A stretch of DNA of 23,859 bases, from positions 1 through 23,859 of the forward strand of contig JAUNAE010000018.1 of the NCBI GenBank assembly GCA_030527765.1, written 5' to 3'. How positions within the stretch are numbered: the stretch's first letter is position 1; every line of letters begins with the position of its first letter. Positions 8,063 through 14,200 of this stretch are shown here, in pieces. The stretch is from Eubacteriales bacterium (GTDB lineage: Bacteria > Bacillota_A > Clostridia > Lachnospirales > Lachnospiraceae). A program made the translations under genes and the position numbers. Below the pieces are notes generated by a model. That model did not search any database. It was not told the DNA's origin and saw only the letters and a list, made by a program, of their open reading frames with translations.

Positions 8063-8087
8063 CTCTCTCTATATATAGGATGGGAGA
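8063..8087 (-). promoter_or_regulatory. Conserved element promoter, copy 1 (ParM-1)
   Basis: On the minus strand this reads CCCATCCTATATATAGAGAG, matching three other sites in the window (9115, 17275 and 18951) to the consensus CCATMTTAYWTATARAG. Copies 1 and 3 also share GATGGGAGAAAT on the plus strand. It ends 18 bp before the ParM-1 start codon, so transcription would begin immediately before the ribosome binding site. An A-rich stretch (minus strand) lies ~35 bp upstream. No TTGACA-like -35 is seen. Confidence 0.65.
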
Positions 8088-8131
8088 AATTTTCAAAATG
8101 GGACCAATCATGGCAAACTTTTTTTATTTTT

Positions 8132-8983
8132 TTAGAAGATTAATCCTCCTTCTTCTTCGTTGTTGTCGTAGTAATCGTCATCACTCTCTACACCTTCATC
8201 AACAGGCATCTTCGGAGTACGGATCGAACGCATTACATCCTTCATGAAATCTTCCGCAGTATCCTGCTCTTCCTGTGTTCCCAACGCTTCTTCGCTGTAG
8301 AGATCTGACTTTCCGTCATAGAGCTTTCCGTTTTCATCAATCCTCGCAATATCTTCGACGACCAGATTCTCAAAACGACGCTCATAACCATTCACAACGC
8401 GCTCTGTCGAATGCATGCTGGCGTAGATGCAAACTCTCTGTCCCCTGACGTAGTCGAAGTCCGGAAGGTATCTTGTGATGTGATAATTTAATCGAATGTA
8501 GCACGGGCGCTTATCCGTACCGACTCCATCTGTTCTAACAACGAGATTGCCCCATTCCTTTCCCGTTCTCACGGCTTCTACAACATAACCTTCGATGTGG
8601 CAAATGAAGAAGTTGGCACTTGTATAACGGCCGGGGACACCAAATCGCTCCTCCAATTCCGTTTTTACTCGTTTGATTTCTGTTGCTTCAACATACTGGA
8701 TATATGTTCTTCTATCTCCTTCTTCCACACGTTTTCTAGGAATAGACCTGATAAATCCTTTAACCATAACATAAGCATGAGGCCGGACATCTCCGCTTGC
8801 TTTTGTGCAAACGACGTCAAATGCGGCCGGCTTAGCCGGGGTATTGGATCTCACGAGAATTCTCAGTCTCGGCAAACCCATGTTATTAAATCCCATCTCA
8901 ACCACTCGTCCCCTCAAAGTGACTTCGTTGACGGTAGGACGTTTTTCTCCTGTGACTGCTCTTTCCTTTGTGTATTCTGCCAT
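8132..8983 (-). CDS. SSB-like protein with two probable OB folds (SSB-1)
   Basis: A 283-residue protein with two probable OB folds: residues ~17-107 (NEVTLRGRVVEM...VMVKGFIRSI...YVEATEIKRV) and ~119-215 (NFFICHIEGYVVEAV...VRGQRVCIYASMH...LVVEDIARI). A disordered acidic tail follows, ending EEEGGLIF. That tail resembles the acidic, hydrophobic-tipped C-terminus by which bacterial SSB proteins recruit replication and repair partners. It probably coats the element's single-stranded DNA during replication or transfer. It is larger than a classical one-domain SSB (~110-180 residues). The ATG at 8983 lacks a Shine-Dalgarno sequence (GCAACAACA precedes it); AAAGGAG lies ~33 bp upstream, inside a small leader ORF. 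The promoter motif is at 9115-9139. Confidence 0.75.
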   Translation of the reverse strand: MAEYTKERAVTGEKRPTVNEVTLRGRVVEMGFNNMGLPRLRILVRSNTPAKPAAFDVVCTKASGDVRPHAYVMVKGFIRSIPRKRVEEGDRRTYIQYVEATEIKRVKTELEERFGVPGRYTSANFFICHIEGYVVEAVRTGKEWGNLVVRTDGVGTDKRPCYIRLNYHITRYLPDFDYVRGQRVCIYASMHSTERVVNGYERRFENLVVEDIARIDENGKLYDGKSDLYSEEALGTQEEQDTAEDFMKDVMRSIRTPKMPVDEGVESDDDYYDNNEEEGGLIF

Positions 8984-9004
8984 TGTTGTTGCGAGCTTTT
9001 TTTG

Positions 9005-9100
9005 TTAAACCGCGTCAATGCTCGCTGCTCCTTTCCAGACGCATACGCCTTTCTTGTTTCCTCTTAATGTTTGCAATATCATGAGGCCATGGCTATCCAT
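9005..9100 (-). CDS. Putative 31-codon leader ORF upstream of SSB-1
   Basis: ATG at 9100 to TAA at 9005 lies wholly in the ~130-nt leader between the promoter motif (9115-9139) and the SSB-1 start. The peptide begins MDSHGLMILQTLRG and ends AASIDAV. It starts only ~13 nt after the expected transcript start and has no ribosome binding site, so translation would be near-leaderless. A second candidate (ATG CGT CTG..., MRLERSSEH) overlaps in another frame after AAGAAAGG. It could be a regulatory leader peptide for a gene that has no Shine-Dalgarno sequence, or chance. Low certainty. Confidence 0.3.
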   Translation of the reverse strand: MDSHGLMILQTLRGNKKGVCVWKGAASIDAV

Positions 9101-9114
9101 GGTGTTTTATAAAA

Positions 9115-9139
9115 ACCCCTCTATATGTAATATGGAAAA
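9115..9139 (-). promoter_or_regulatory. Conserved element promoter, copy 2 (SSB-1)
   Basis: The minus-strand sequence TTCCATATTACATATAGAGG matches the shared consensus CCATMTTAYWTATARAG and is closest to copy 4, which also precedes an SSB-like gene. It gives a ~130-nt leader before SSB-1. Just upstream, 9140-9290 has no gene. It holds AATTCGG direct repeats (9150-9168) and a small AATGTC/GACATT dyad near 9183-9202, possible operator sequences. Confidence 0.65.
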
Positions 9140-9290
9140 AAATCTTTTTTAATTCGGCTAATTCGGGCGAATATTGCTCTAAAATGTCATGTTTGGGACA
9201 TTCAGCGCCATTTTTTCTCTGTCGCGCCTGACATGGCGTGCTTTTTATTTCTTATTTGGCCAAAACAAGCTGCTTCTTAATGCATAAGAA

Positions 9291-9326
9291 AAGGATTGCT
9301 TAACAAAATTTCGTCAAGCAATCCTT
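9291..9326 (-). terminator. Hairpin with 11-bp stem
   Basis: AAGGATTGCTT and AAGCAATCCTT form a perfect 11-bp stem with a 14-nt loop. On the minus strand it is followed by TTCTTATG. It lies between the small RNA promoter and the SSB-1 promoter and would block minus-strand readthrough into the SSB-1 unit. It has a weak T tract for the plus direction. Confidence 0.55.
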
Positions 9327-9352
9327 AAAATTAATAATGATCTTGTATATAT

Positions 9353-9380
9353 TTGATATTGACAGCATATGTGTTATAAT
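9353..9380 (+). promoter_or_regulatory. Sigma-70-type promoter for a plus-strand small RNA
   Basis: TTGATA (9353-9358), a 16-bp spacer and a perfect TATAAT (9375-9380) point rightward, against the genes around it. The predicted transcript start is about 9387. No ORF with a ribosome binding site follows; a strong terminator comes ~60 bp later. Unlike the four element promoters, this one has the ordinary vegetative form. Confidence 0.65.
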
Positions 9381-9386
9381 ATAGTC

Positions 9387-9480
9387 GTGATGTGCCCCTA
9401 GATGCCCCCAACATTTAGTGCACTGCAATGATTAATATAGTTCAAGTCAGCGGATCCGGCGGGATCCGCTGATTTGTTTT
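9387..9480 (+). ncRNA. Candidate ~94-nt regulatory small RNA
   Basis: It is bounded by a consensus promoter (TATAAT at 9375) and a rho-independent terminator (stem 9447-9472 then TTTGTTTT). The 5' part is unstructured and C-rich: GTGCCCCTA and GCCCCCAAC (9392-9412), typical of small RNAs that bind purine-rich ribosome binding sites. The sigma-like gene has TTGGGGTAGGGGGCACC immediately before its ATG (20415-20431), which can pair with both C-rich blocks with a bulge between them. The SSB-2 leader (AGAGGGGCC) offers a shorter match. No coding potential is visible. Alternatives are a plasmid copy-control RNA or an untranslated remnant. Confidence 0.55.
9447..9480 (+). terminator. Rho-independent terminator of the small RNA
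   Basis: TCAGCGGATCC and GGATCCGCTGA form a perfect 11-bp stem with loop GGCG, followed by TTTGTTTT. Confidence 0.85.
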
Positions 9481-9499
9481 CTATGAGCCCTAACAATAG

Positions 9500-9523
9500 A
9501 AAACCCACGGCGTTCGCCGTGGG
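9500..9523 (-). terminator. Bidirectional terminator at end of the long operon
   Basis: CCCACGGCG/CGCCGTGGG is a 9-bp GC-rich dyad. On the minus strand it is followed by TTTTCTATTG and ends the 17218-9603 operon. On the plus strand it is followed by ATATTTTTG and backs up the small RNA terminator. Confidence 0.85.
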
Positions 9524-9535
9524 ATATTTTTGTTA

Positions 9536-9628
9536 TTAAGGAAGCTGTTCTCCCTTTAGTACTTTAGCAATTTGTATGAGCTGTTCTATCTGCTTTGGTT
9601 TTTCATTCTTCCGTATCGTCGTAGTCAA
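9536..9628 (-). other. Short protein-like frame overlapping the end of the 108-residue gene
   Basis: In the +1 frame relative to the gene ending at 9603, codons stay open from a TTG at 9628 to TAA at 9536 and read NEKPKQIEQLIQIAKVLKGE near the end, a plausible amphipathic helix. It stops just before the operon terminator. It could be a tiny overlapping gene (GGGAG abuts the TTG), an extension reached by frameshifting, or a remnant of a longer C-terminus after a frameshift mutation. Confidence 0.3.
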
Positions 9629-9929
9629 CTCCCATATCCATATCCATCATGATCATAGGCATACGGGAAGGAACTTCTGTCTGAAATCCAAGTTCTACCT
9701 TTAAATGCTCTGTGAATTTGTCATCGTGAAGAACGATTTCATTTGATCCGCACAGATTACCTGCGTTTGCGTAAGTAGTTGCGGATTTCTCACTCTTATA
9801 ACAAGCCTGGAAAAAGAAGGGGATTCCGTTTTCTACGCAAAGCTTTTTAATTTTCTTGATCTCCGGAGCAATTAAAGTCTTGTATTCGTTCTCTTTGTCA
9901 AATTCTGTTACCTTCTTATTAGATCCCAT
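9603..9929 (-). CDS. Small conserved-looking protein of unknown function
   Basis: A 108-residue protein with a strong GGAGGAG-type site before the ATG at 9929. A mixed alpha/beta domain (NEYKTLIAPEIKKIKKLCVENGIPFFFQACYKSEKSATTYANAGN) is followed by KLELGFQ-like strands and a Met/Asp-rich acidic tail (MIMMDMDMGVDYDDTEE). There is no membrane segment or signal peptide. It is the last gene of the long operon, downstream of ParM-2 and the AT-hook protein, so a link with DNA segregation is possible but unproven. Family not recognised. Confidence 0.7.
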   Translation of the reverse strand: MGSNKKVTEFDKENEYKTLIAPEIKKIKKLCVENGIPFFFQACYKSEKSATTYANAGNLCGSNEIVLHDDKFTEHLKVELGFQTEVPSRMPMIMMDMDMGVDYDDTEE

Positions 9930-9983
9930 AGTCCACTCCTCCTTTGTTTGTCTGTCTGTTATGTGATGGATAAATCTATTTCA

Positions 9984-10748
9984 TCAGATGCCGCCAAACT
10001 GCATCATGAAAGCCCGCATCTGCTCTTCTCGTTCCTTTTCAAGCTCTGCTTTTTCTTCCTGCGCAGGTTCAATAGAGCTGGATTGTGTCGTGCTTTCTTC
10101 CAGAGCATCCTGAGAGCCTAAGTACCCCCTCTTTCGTTTTACCCTCCAGGCTTTTGCAGCCTTAACTCGGCTTCCCTGTATGCCAGATGTTGTCACTTTT
10201 TCTTCTGAAGCGTTGTCACGATCTTTATCAGTGACTTCGATCTCCTTTTCTGAAATAGCTTCTGCTTTTTCTTCTGATACAGGAGGGTTCTCCGATTTTC
10301 TCGGACGCCCGCGTTTTCTCTTTGTTCCTGTTTCAGTAACTTTTCTCGGACACACCTCTCGTACCTCTGGCTGCATTGATGATTCGAGAAATAGCAATTC
10401 TTCCTGACGCTCTTTGCTTTCGCGCAGCAGGAAATGCAAAGGTATAAACGTGATAGAATTTCGAAGCAGCAATTTGCAGAACTGGTTAATGTTACGACGC
10501 GTGATCTGTCGCTTCAGATGTACGGCTTCCTCTGTCAGGAGGGAAAACTTGATCTCGATATAGCTATTTTTGATCGGCGTTCTCTCTCCAACCTCTTTGA
10601 TGACATATTGGATTCGATTTCCTTTCGCTTTTTCGTGGAAACACGTCTCCAACATTTTTGAAACCGGAAATCCCATTTCTAACAGGCTGAAAAGGTCGCC
10701 ATCGAACTGCCTGTAAATTCGGATTCTTATCTCATTTTTGTTAATCAT
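9984..10748 (-). CDS. AT-hook DNA-binding protein, possible ParR-like adaptor
   Basis: A 254-residue protein directly downstream of ParM-2. Residues ~7-45 (IRIRIYRQFDGDLFSLLEMGFPVSKMLETCFHEKAKG) look like a ribbon-helix-helix or similar small DNA-binding fold: a strand then two helices. Residues 143-151 (KRKRGRPRK) are a clear AT-hook, which binds the minor groove of AT-rich DNA. A second basic patch (RVKRKRGYLG, ~202-211) and a charged coiled-coil-like tail follow. By position and basic character it is a candidate ParR-type adaptor linking ParM-2 filaments to DNA; the AT-rich sites at 20601-21085 would be a natural target. AAAGGA precedes the ATG. A perfect 10-bp dyad lies 24 bp upstream of the start and could be its operator. 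Confidence 0.65.
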   Translation of the reverse strand: MINKNEIRIRIYRQFDGDLFSLLEMGFPVSKMLETCFHEKAKGNRIQYVIKEVGERTPIKNSYIEIKFSLLTEEAVHLKRQITRRNINQFCKLLLRNSITFIPLHFLLRESKERQEELLFLESSMQPEVREVCPRKVTETGTKRKRGRPRKSENPPVSEEKAEAISEKEIEVTDKDRDNASEEKVTTSGIQGSRVKAAKAWRVKRKRGYLGSQDALEESTTQSSSIEPAQEEKAELEKEREEQMRAFMMQFGGI

Positions 10749-10771
10749 AAACTTGTCCTTTATTGCGTGCC

Positions 10772-10795
10772 CATTCTATGCATACGCATAGAATG
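10772..10795. promoter_or_regulatory. Perfect 10-bp inverted repeat upstream of the AT-hook gene
   Basis: CATTCTATGC and GCATAGAATG are separated by ATAC, between ParM-2 and the AT-hook gene. There is no T tract after it in either direction, so an operator or an mRNA-processing hairpin fits better than a terminator. Autoregulation by the downstream DNA-binding protein is a reasonable guess, as ParR proteins often repress their own operon. Confidence 0.55.
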
Positions 10796-10836
10796 AACAC
10801 ACATTATTTTGACTTCTCTTTTTTCCTTGTTTGTGT

Positions 10837-12000
10837 TCAGGATTTCTTTTCTTCTCCCCTGATTGTGATCAGTCGGCTTAAGAAATAGCCGCGTACATTT
10901 GCGAATACAAATCCAAGGGAGTCAGTAGAATTGCCGTTGATGATCTTGAGAGTAGACATTTCCGAAAGTTCTTCTCTAATCGTACCCTCCCAGGCAGCTC
11001 CGGTTCCGCCAGTGATAATCAAATACTCATATTCGTATAATTCGTAAACCTGGCTCATCCACTGCAACGCTTCCTTGCAGACTTTCTTGGATGCTTCTTC
11101 GAGAAGGTCACCGAATTCAATATCTTTTGAGACGTTCTTTTTGTGGTATCTTGCTTTACCTGTTGTCAGATACTTATGAAGTGCTGGTACGGAGATATCG
11201 ATTCCGTACTCTTTCTTAAGCATCATGGTTGTTTCTTTTAAGACTCTGCGCATTCCGAGCTGATCGTTTGTCTGGCATTCTTCCAGATGGCCGGCACAAA
11301 TCGGGAAAAGATCCAGCGTACCAAAGCCACCGTCGAATACCATGATATTTTTCATCAGGCAATCCTTCATAGATGGAATCAAAACGCCGTTCCGATCGAC
11401 AACAGCCGAGAACAGAGTTCCCTTTGGTTGCGGCATCGTATACACATTCTTCGGAAGAATCTGGAACCGATAATGTACTTCCTCATGCTCACCGATTTTT
11501 ATTGAAAAATCGTGCAGTCCGGAAAATACGGCACATAAATCCTCTTCATCTGACTGGTATTCCGGTGGGAAGCCTGTCTGAATGACAATCTCCTTGTCAC
11601 CGGCTGTTCCCTTACCCGCAGCAGGCATTCCTAATGCCAGACCCGTCTCTACAATGACGCGGAAGGCAGGATCGTCATAGCGTTCACGTCCGTAGAGTGC
11701 TTTTTCTGTCACGGAAGTATCTCTGTCCGAAATACGATCCTGGGCTGCCTGACCAACAAGCCATTTTTCGCCCGTTGCTGTGTCTGTATAGACAATATGA
11801 CTGTCTGGAATTGTTCCAAAGGATCCACGATCTTCCCCCAGTCTGGAGGCGTAGCTCGGGAAAGATGCTACCACCTCGTGGCTCATAATTTTGACCGCTG
11901 AATAGCCTATATCGGCAGCAATCAACCACGTCTTTGAAAGCTTTCCGTTATCTCGACGAATTGTGATTGTCTGCGCTCTGTAATCTTTTGTACTGCTCAA
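10837..12000 (-). CDS. ParM/Alp-like actin homologue (ParM-2)
   Basis: About 387 residues with the actin-like layout: phosphate-1 loop IAADIGYSAVKI (27-38), phosphate-2 loop VFDGGFGTLDLF (220-231) and adenosine motif IITGGTGAAW (327-336). The N-terminal half resembles the ALP_N-type domain of bacterial and phage actin-like proteins. The phosphate-2 loop keeps the canonical G-x-G-T-x-D, unlike ParM-1. The frame is open to a TTG at 12015, but GGAGG ends 8 bp before the TTG at 12000, so translation should start there. It is followed by the AT-hook protein, the order expected for a parM-parR pair, and preceded in the same operon by sortase and membrane-protein genes. Similarity to ParM-1 is low by eye, so this is a second system, not a recent copy. 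Confidence 0.85.
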   Translation of the reverse strand: MSSTKDYRAQTITIRRDNGKLSKTWLIAADIGYSAVKIMSHEVVASFPSYASRLGEDRGSFGTIPDSHIVYTDTATGEKWLVGQAAQDRISDRDTSVTEKALYGRERYDDPAFRVIVETGLALGMPAAGKGTAGDKEIVIQTGFPPEYQSDEEDLCAVFSGLHDFSIKIGEHEEVHYRFQILPKNVYTMPQPKGTLFSAVVDRNGVLIPSMKDCLMKNIMVFDGGFGTLDLFPICAGHLEECQTNDQLGMRRVLKETTMMLKKEYGIDISVPALHKYLTTGKARYHKKNVSKDIEFGDLLEEASKKVCKEALQWMSQVYELYEYEYLIITGGTGAAWEGTIREELSEMSTLKIINGNSTDSLGFVFANVRGYFLSRLITIRGEEKKS

Positions 12001-12004
12001 TTTT

Positions 12005-12484
12005 TTATCCTCCAAAACTACCAGACAATAGGATGCATACCGCTACAACCAGTAATAGCAGGACTGCCCAGATCCAGGCATCCTCCGGGAGCTGCCATGT
12101 ATCCTCTGTCTTTTTTAAGTTATCTTTTTCCTTTTCTGCGAAAAGGTTTATTTCCGCATCGCGGGCTGCTACTTCTAATTCATCGCCTGATAACACTAAT
12201 TTGATCGCTCCGTCTTCTTGCTTATTCGCATTAGTATCTGATGTCACCGGCGCCGGGATCTCTATCAGATCCTCCATGTGCAGATCGTTTATCGGTTCTT
12301 CCCCGTCATGTTTTCCGACTGCTTGAACTGTTCTGGCATTGCTATATTCTTCTGACAATGACTCCGCCTGTGGTTGCTCTGCTGTAGGCTTGCCGTCATA
12401 GTCCTTAAGTTGAAGCTGCTTGTATGTATATTTGCGTTGAAAAAGCCGTAAGCCTTTTTTGTTATGTCTCGTCTTATTTTGCAT
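12005..12484 (-). CDS. Tail-anchored single-pass membrane protein
   Basis: About 159 residues from the ATG at 12484 (MQNKTRHNKKGLRLF). A basic N-terminus is followed by a long acidic, probably disordered region and one C-terminal membrane helix (WIWAVLLLLVVAVCILLSG) with only a few residues after it, so the bulk is probably cytoplasmic. The frame extends upstream to 12556, but that would overlap most of the previous gene's 3' end; the internal ATG gives an 11-bp overlap typical of this operon. It lies directly before ParM-2, so it could tether or modulate the filament at the membrane; this is speculation. Confidence 0.6.
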   Translation of the reverse strand: MQNKTRHNKKGLRLFQRKYTYKQLQLKDYDGKPTAEQPQAESLSEEYSNARTVQAVGKHDGEEPINDLHMEDLIEIPAPVTSDTNANKQEDGAIKLVLSGDELEVAARDAEINLFAEKEKDNLKKTEDTWQLPEDAWIWAVLLLLVVAVCILLSGSFGG

Positions 12485-12875
12485 TCGGAAGCTCTTTTGT
12501 ATTTCGAATATCCAGTCGGATCTTATCCAGGTTATACGTCGCCACCCGTGCTTCAATTCCCCGATATTTCACCACATAGCCCGTATAGTCCAGAAATGCG
12601 CCGGCCCATCTTGCTCGTTCAAATTCCGCTCCCAGCTTTTCTACAAGTTCGACCAGATCGTGGAACGTCACCTGGTTTTTGCATGGTATTTCCGAAACGC
12701 CATAACCGTCCTTGTTATTCTCACTGTATGGCAGACACATTGGACAAACGTAAGTCGTTGGTGCACCGTTTCGCGCTTCCAGGGGAATCATTTTTAAATG
12801 TCCATATCGTTCTTTTGGCAAGCCCTTGTGTTCCGCGCAATAGATCTCTACACGATCGAATAAATGATTAATCAT
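12474..12875 (-). CDS. Small protein with CxxC motif, function unknown
   Basis: A 133-residue protein. Near the N-terminus YCAEHKG and, ~30 residues later, YVCPMC offer Cys/His ligands that could bind one zinc ion. The rest (FHDLVELVEKLGAEFERARWAGAFLDYTGYVVKYRGIEARV) looks like a helix followed by a beta sheet. AAGGGGGAG precedes the ATG, only 3 bp after the previous stop. There is no export signal, although its neighbours are membrane or surface proteins. Family not recognised. Confidence 0.65.
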   Translation of the reverse strand: MINHLFDRVEIYCAEHKGLPKERYGHLKMIPLEARNGAPTTYVCPMCLPYSENNKDGYGVSEIPCKNQVTFHDLVELVEKLGAEFERARWAGAFLDYTGYVVKYRGIEARVATYNLDKIRLDIRNTKELPNAK

Positions 12876-12878
12876 ATG

Positions 12879-13229
12879 TCACTCCCCCTTCACCATAATT
12901 TCTGCATCGGATTCAATTCCTGTTATGCCGGAATTGCGAACCTTCTCTGTCAATTTTTCCATCTCGTCTGATGGCAATTGTTTCGCTGTGATTATGATTT
13001 TTTGCTTTGTTTTAGGAATAAATAAGAAAGCCTCTTCGCTCTCCTTAATCTCAACAGAAACAATCCGGTTATCCAGATCCAGCAACTCTGAACAGATTTC
13101 ACCTGCAGTACGTGAATAAGTTGACTTGCTTATACTCTCGCCCAAAAATAGCGTTGCTGCGCCATCTGCAACAGAGCAACCGGTGAGTAAGCTTACGCAT
13201 AGAACAACAGCTATAACGTTTTTTTTCAC
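12879..13229 (-). CDS. Small lipoprotein
   Basis: 116 residues starting at a GTG that shares GTGA with the stop of the previous gene (4-bp overlap; GGAAGGA upstream). KKNVIAVVLCVSLLTGC is a typical lipoprotein signal, with the anchored Cys at residue 18. The mature part has beta strands and one helix (IVSVEIKESEEAFLFIPKTKQKIIITAKQLPSDEMEKLTEKV). Function unknown; probably acts with the membrane protein encoded just upstream. Confidence 0.7.
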   Translation of the reverse strand: MKKNVIAVVLCVSLLTGCSVADGAATLFLGESISKSTYSRTAGEICSELLDLDNRIVSVEIKESEEAFLFIPKTKQKIIITAKQLPSDEMEKLTEKVRNSGITGIESDAEIMVKGE

Positions 13230-14200
13230 GATTCATCCTTCCCGCTCTTTGATACAGCATATACATCCGTAAGCCCGGTTTTTTCATTCGAGATATAAAT
13301 CACATCACTTCCAATCACAGGTGTGATTCCAGAAACTGTCGCTCCATTCCTTGTCAGGATCAGAAATTTCTCTTCCGGTAAGCCCGATCCCATTTGAATA
13401 AAGGGTCTTCGAAAACGGCTTTTCAACAGTGATTCAAGTTCCGTGTTGTCATCTCCGTATAAATTTGTTGTTAGTTCCTGTAAAGATCCAACGTAACCGG
13501 TCACTTCGCGAAAGGTCTTTCCTTTTGGCGCAAATGATAAGAGCATGATGCATACGAAGAGCGGGATTCCTGCAATTTTGATCGCCTCGAAAAGGATCTG
13601 GCTTTTATTCGTACTGTATGCTTTCCTACTCCGACCAATTACGATGGAACTGCAGATTAGCAGCGCTATAAAGGAGGCATATTCCAAAATCATCCAGATG
13701 TATGTGTCGCTTCCAAACCGCAGCAAATTCGGAAGTAATCCGATAAGCGCCACCAAGATATAACGAACCCATAAGCGCTCCTGCAGTTGTGCCGCAATCA
13801 CACCAGCACTAAAGAAACTCAAGAGAAACAGCAGCTCTTCTGTAAAACAAGGAATGAAAAGCAAGAGGTTGATGCCGCATCGTAAAAAAGCAATGATAAA
13901 TGCTTGGACCAGAAGCGGCATTGCACATTCGAGTACTTTGCCTGCATTCTTTTTTACAAAAACCAGAACTTCTGTCTTTTTCAATCCCGTTCTTGATTCG
14001 AACTCCGTTACCATGAATACCGCACTACAGACGAGAAAAACAAACCAAAGCGTCTCGCCATTTCCCATTCTGTAGTAAGGATTGTCCGGAACAGTGAATA
14101 TATGGATCAACACCCGCAACAGGCTCGTTCCCCACAATAAGAGAGATAACCTTTTTTCTATTTTTTCCTTTATCTTTTCTGTAATCTGCATTCGATTCAC
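13226..14200 (-). CDS. Polytopic membrane protein with extracytoplasmic C-terminal domain
   Basis: 324 residues with about six or seven membrane helices in the first ~215 residues (e.g. LLLWGTSLLRVLIHIF, WFVFLVCSAVFMV, LLFLLSFFSAGVIAA, IPLFVCIMLLSF). A soluble C-terminal domain (~220-324) contains ELESLLKSRFRRPFIQMGSG and VIGSDVIYISNEKTGLTDVYAV. It starts at a GTG overlapping the previous stop by 4 bp, an ATG three codons on being an alternative. Not recognised as a transporter; the topology could suit a scaffold or sensor for the surface-protein machinery encoded alongside. Confidence 0.65.
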   Translation of the reverse strand: MNRMQITEKIKEKIEKRLSLLLWGTSLLRVLIHIFTVPDNPYYRMGNGETLWFVFLVCSAVFMVTEFESRTGLKKTEVLVFVKKNAGKVLECAMPLLVQAFIIAFLRCGINLLLFIPCFTEELLFLLSFFSAGVIAAQLQERLWVRYILVALIGLLPNLLRFGSDTYIWMILEYASFIALLICSSIVIGRSRKAYSTNKSQILFEAIKIAGIPLFVCIMLLSFAPKGKTFREVTGYVGSLQELTTNLYGDDNTELESLLKSRFRRPFIQMGSGLPEEKFLILTRNGATVSGITPVIGSDVIYISNEKTGLTDVYAVSKSGKDES

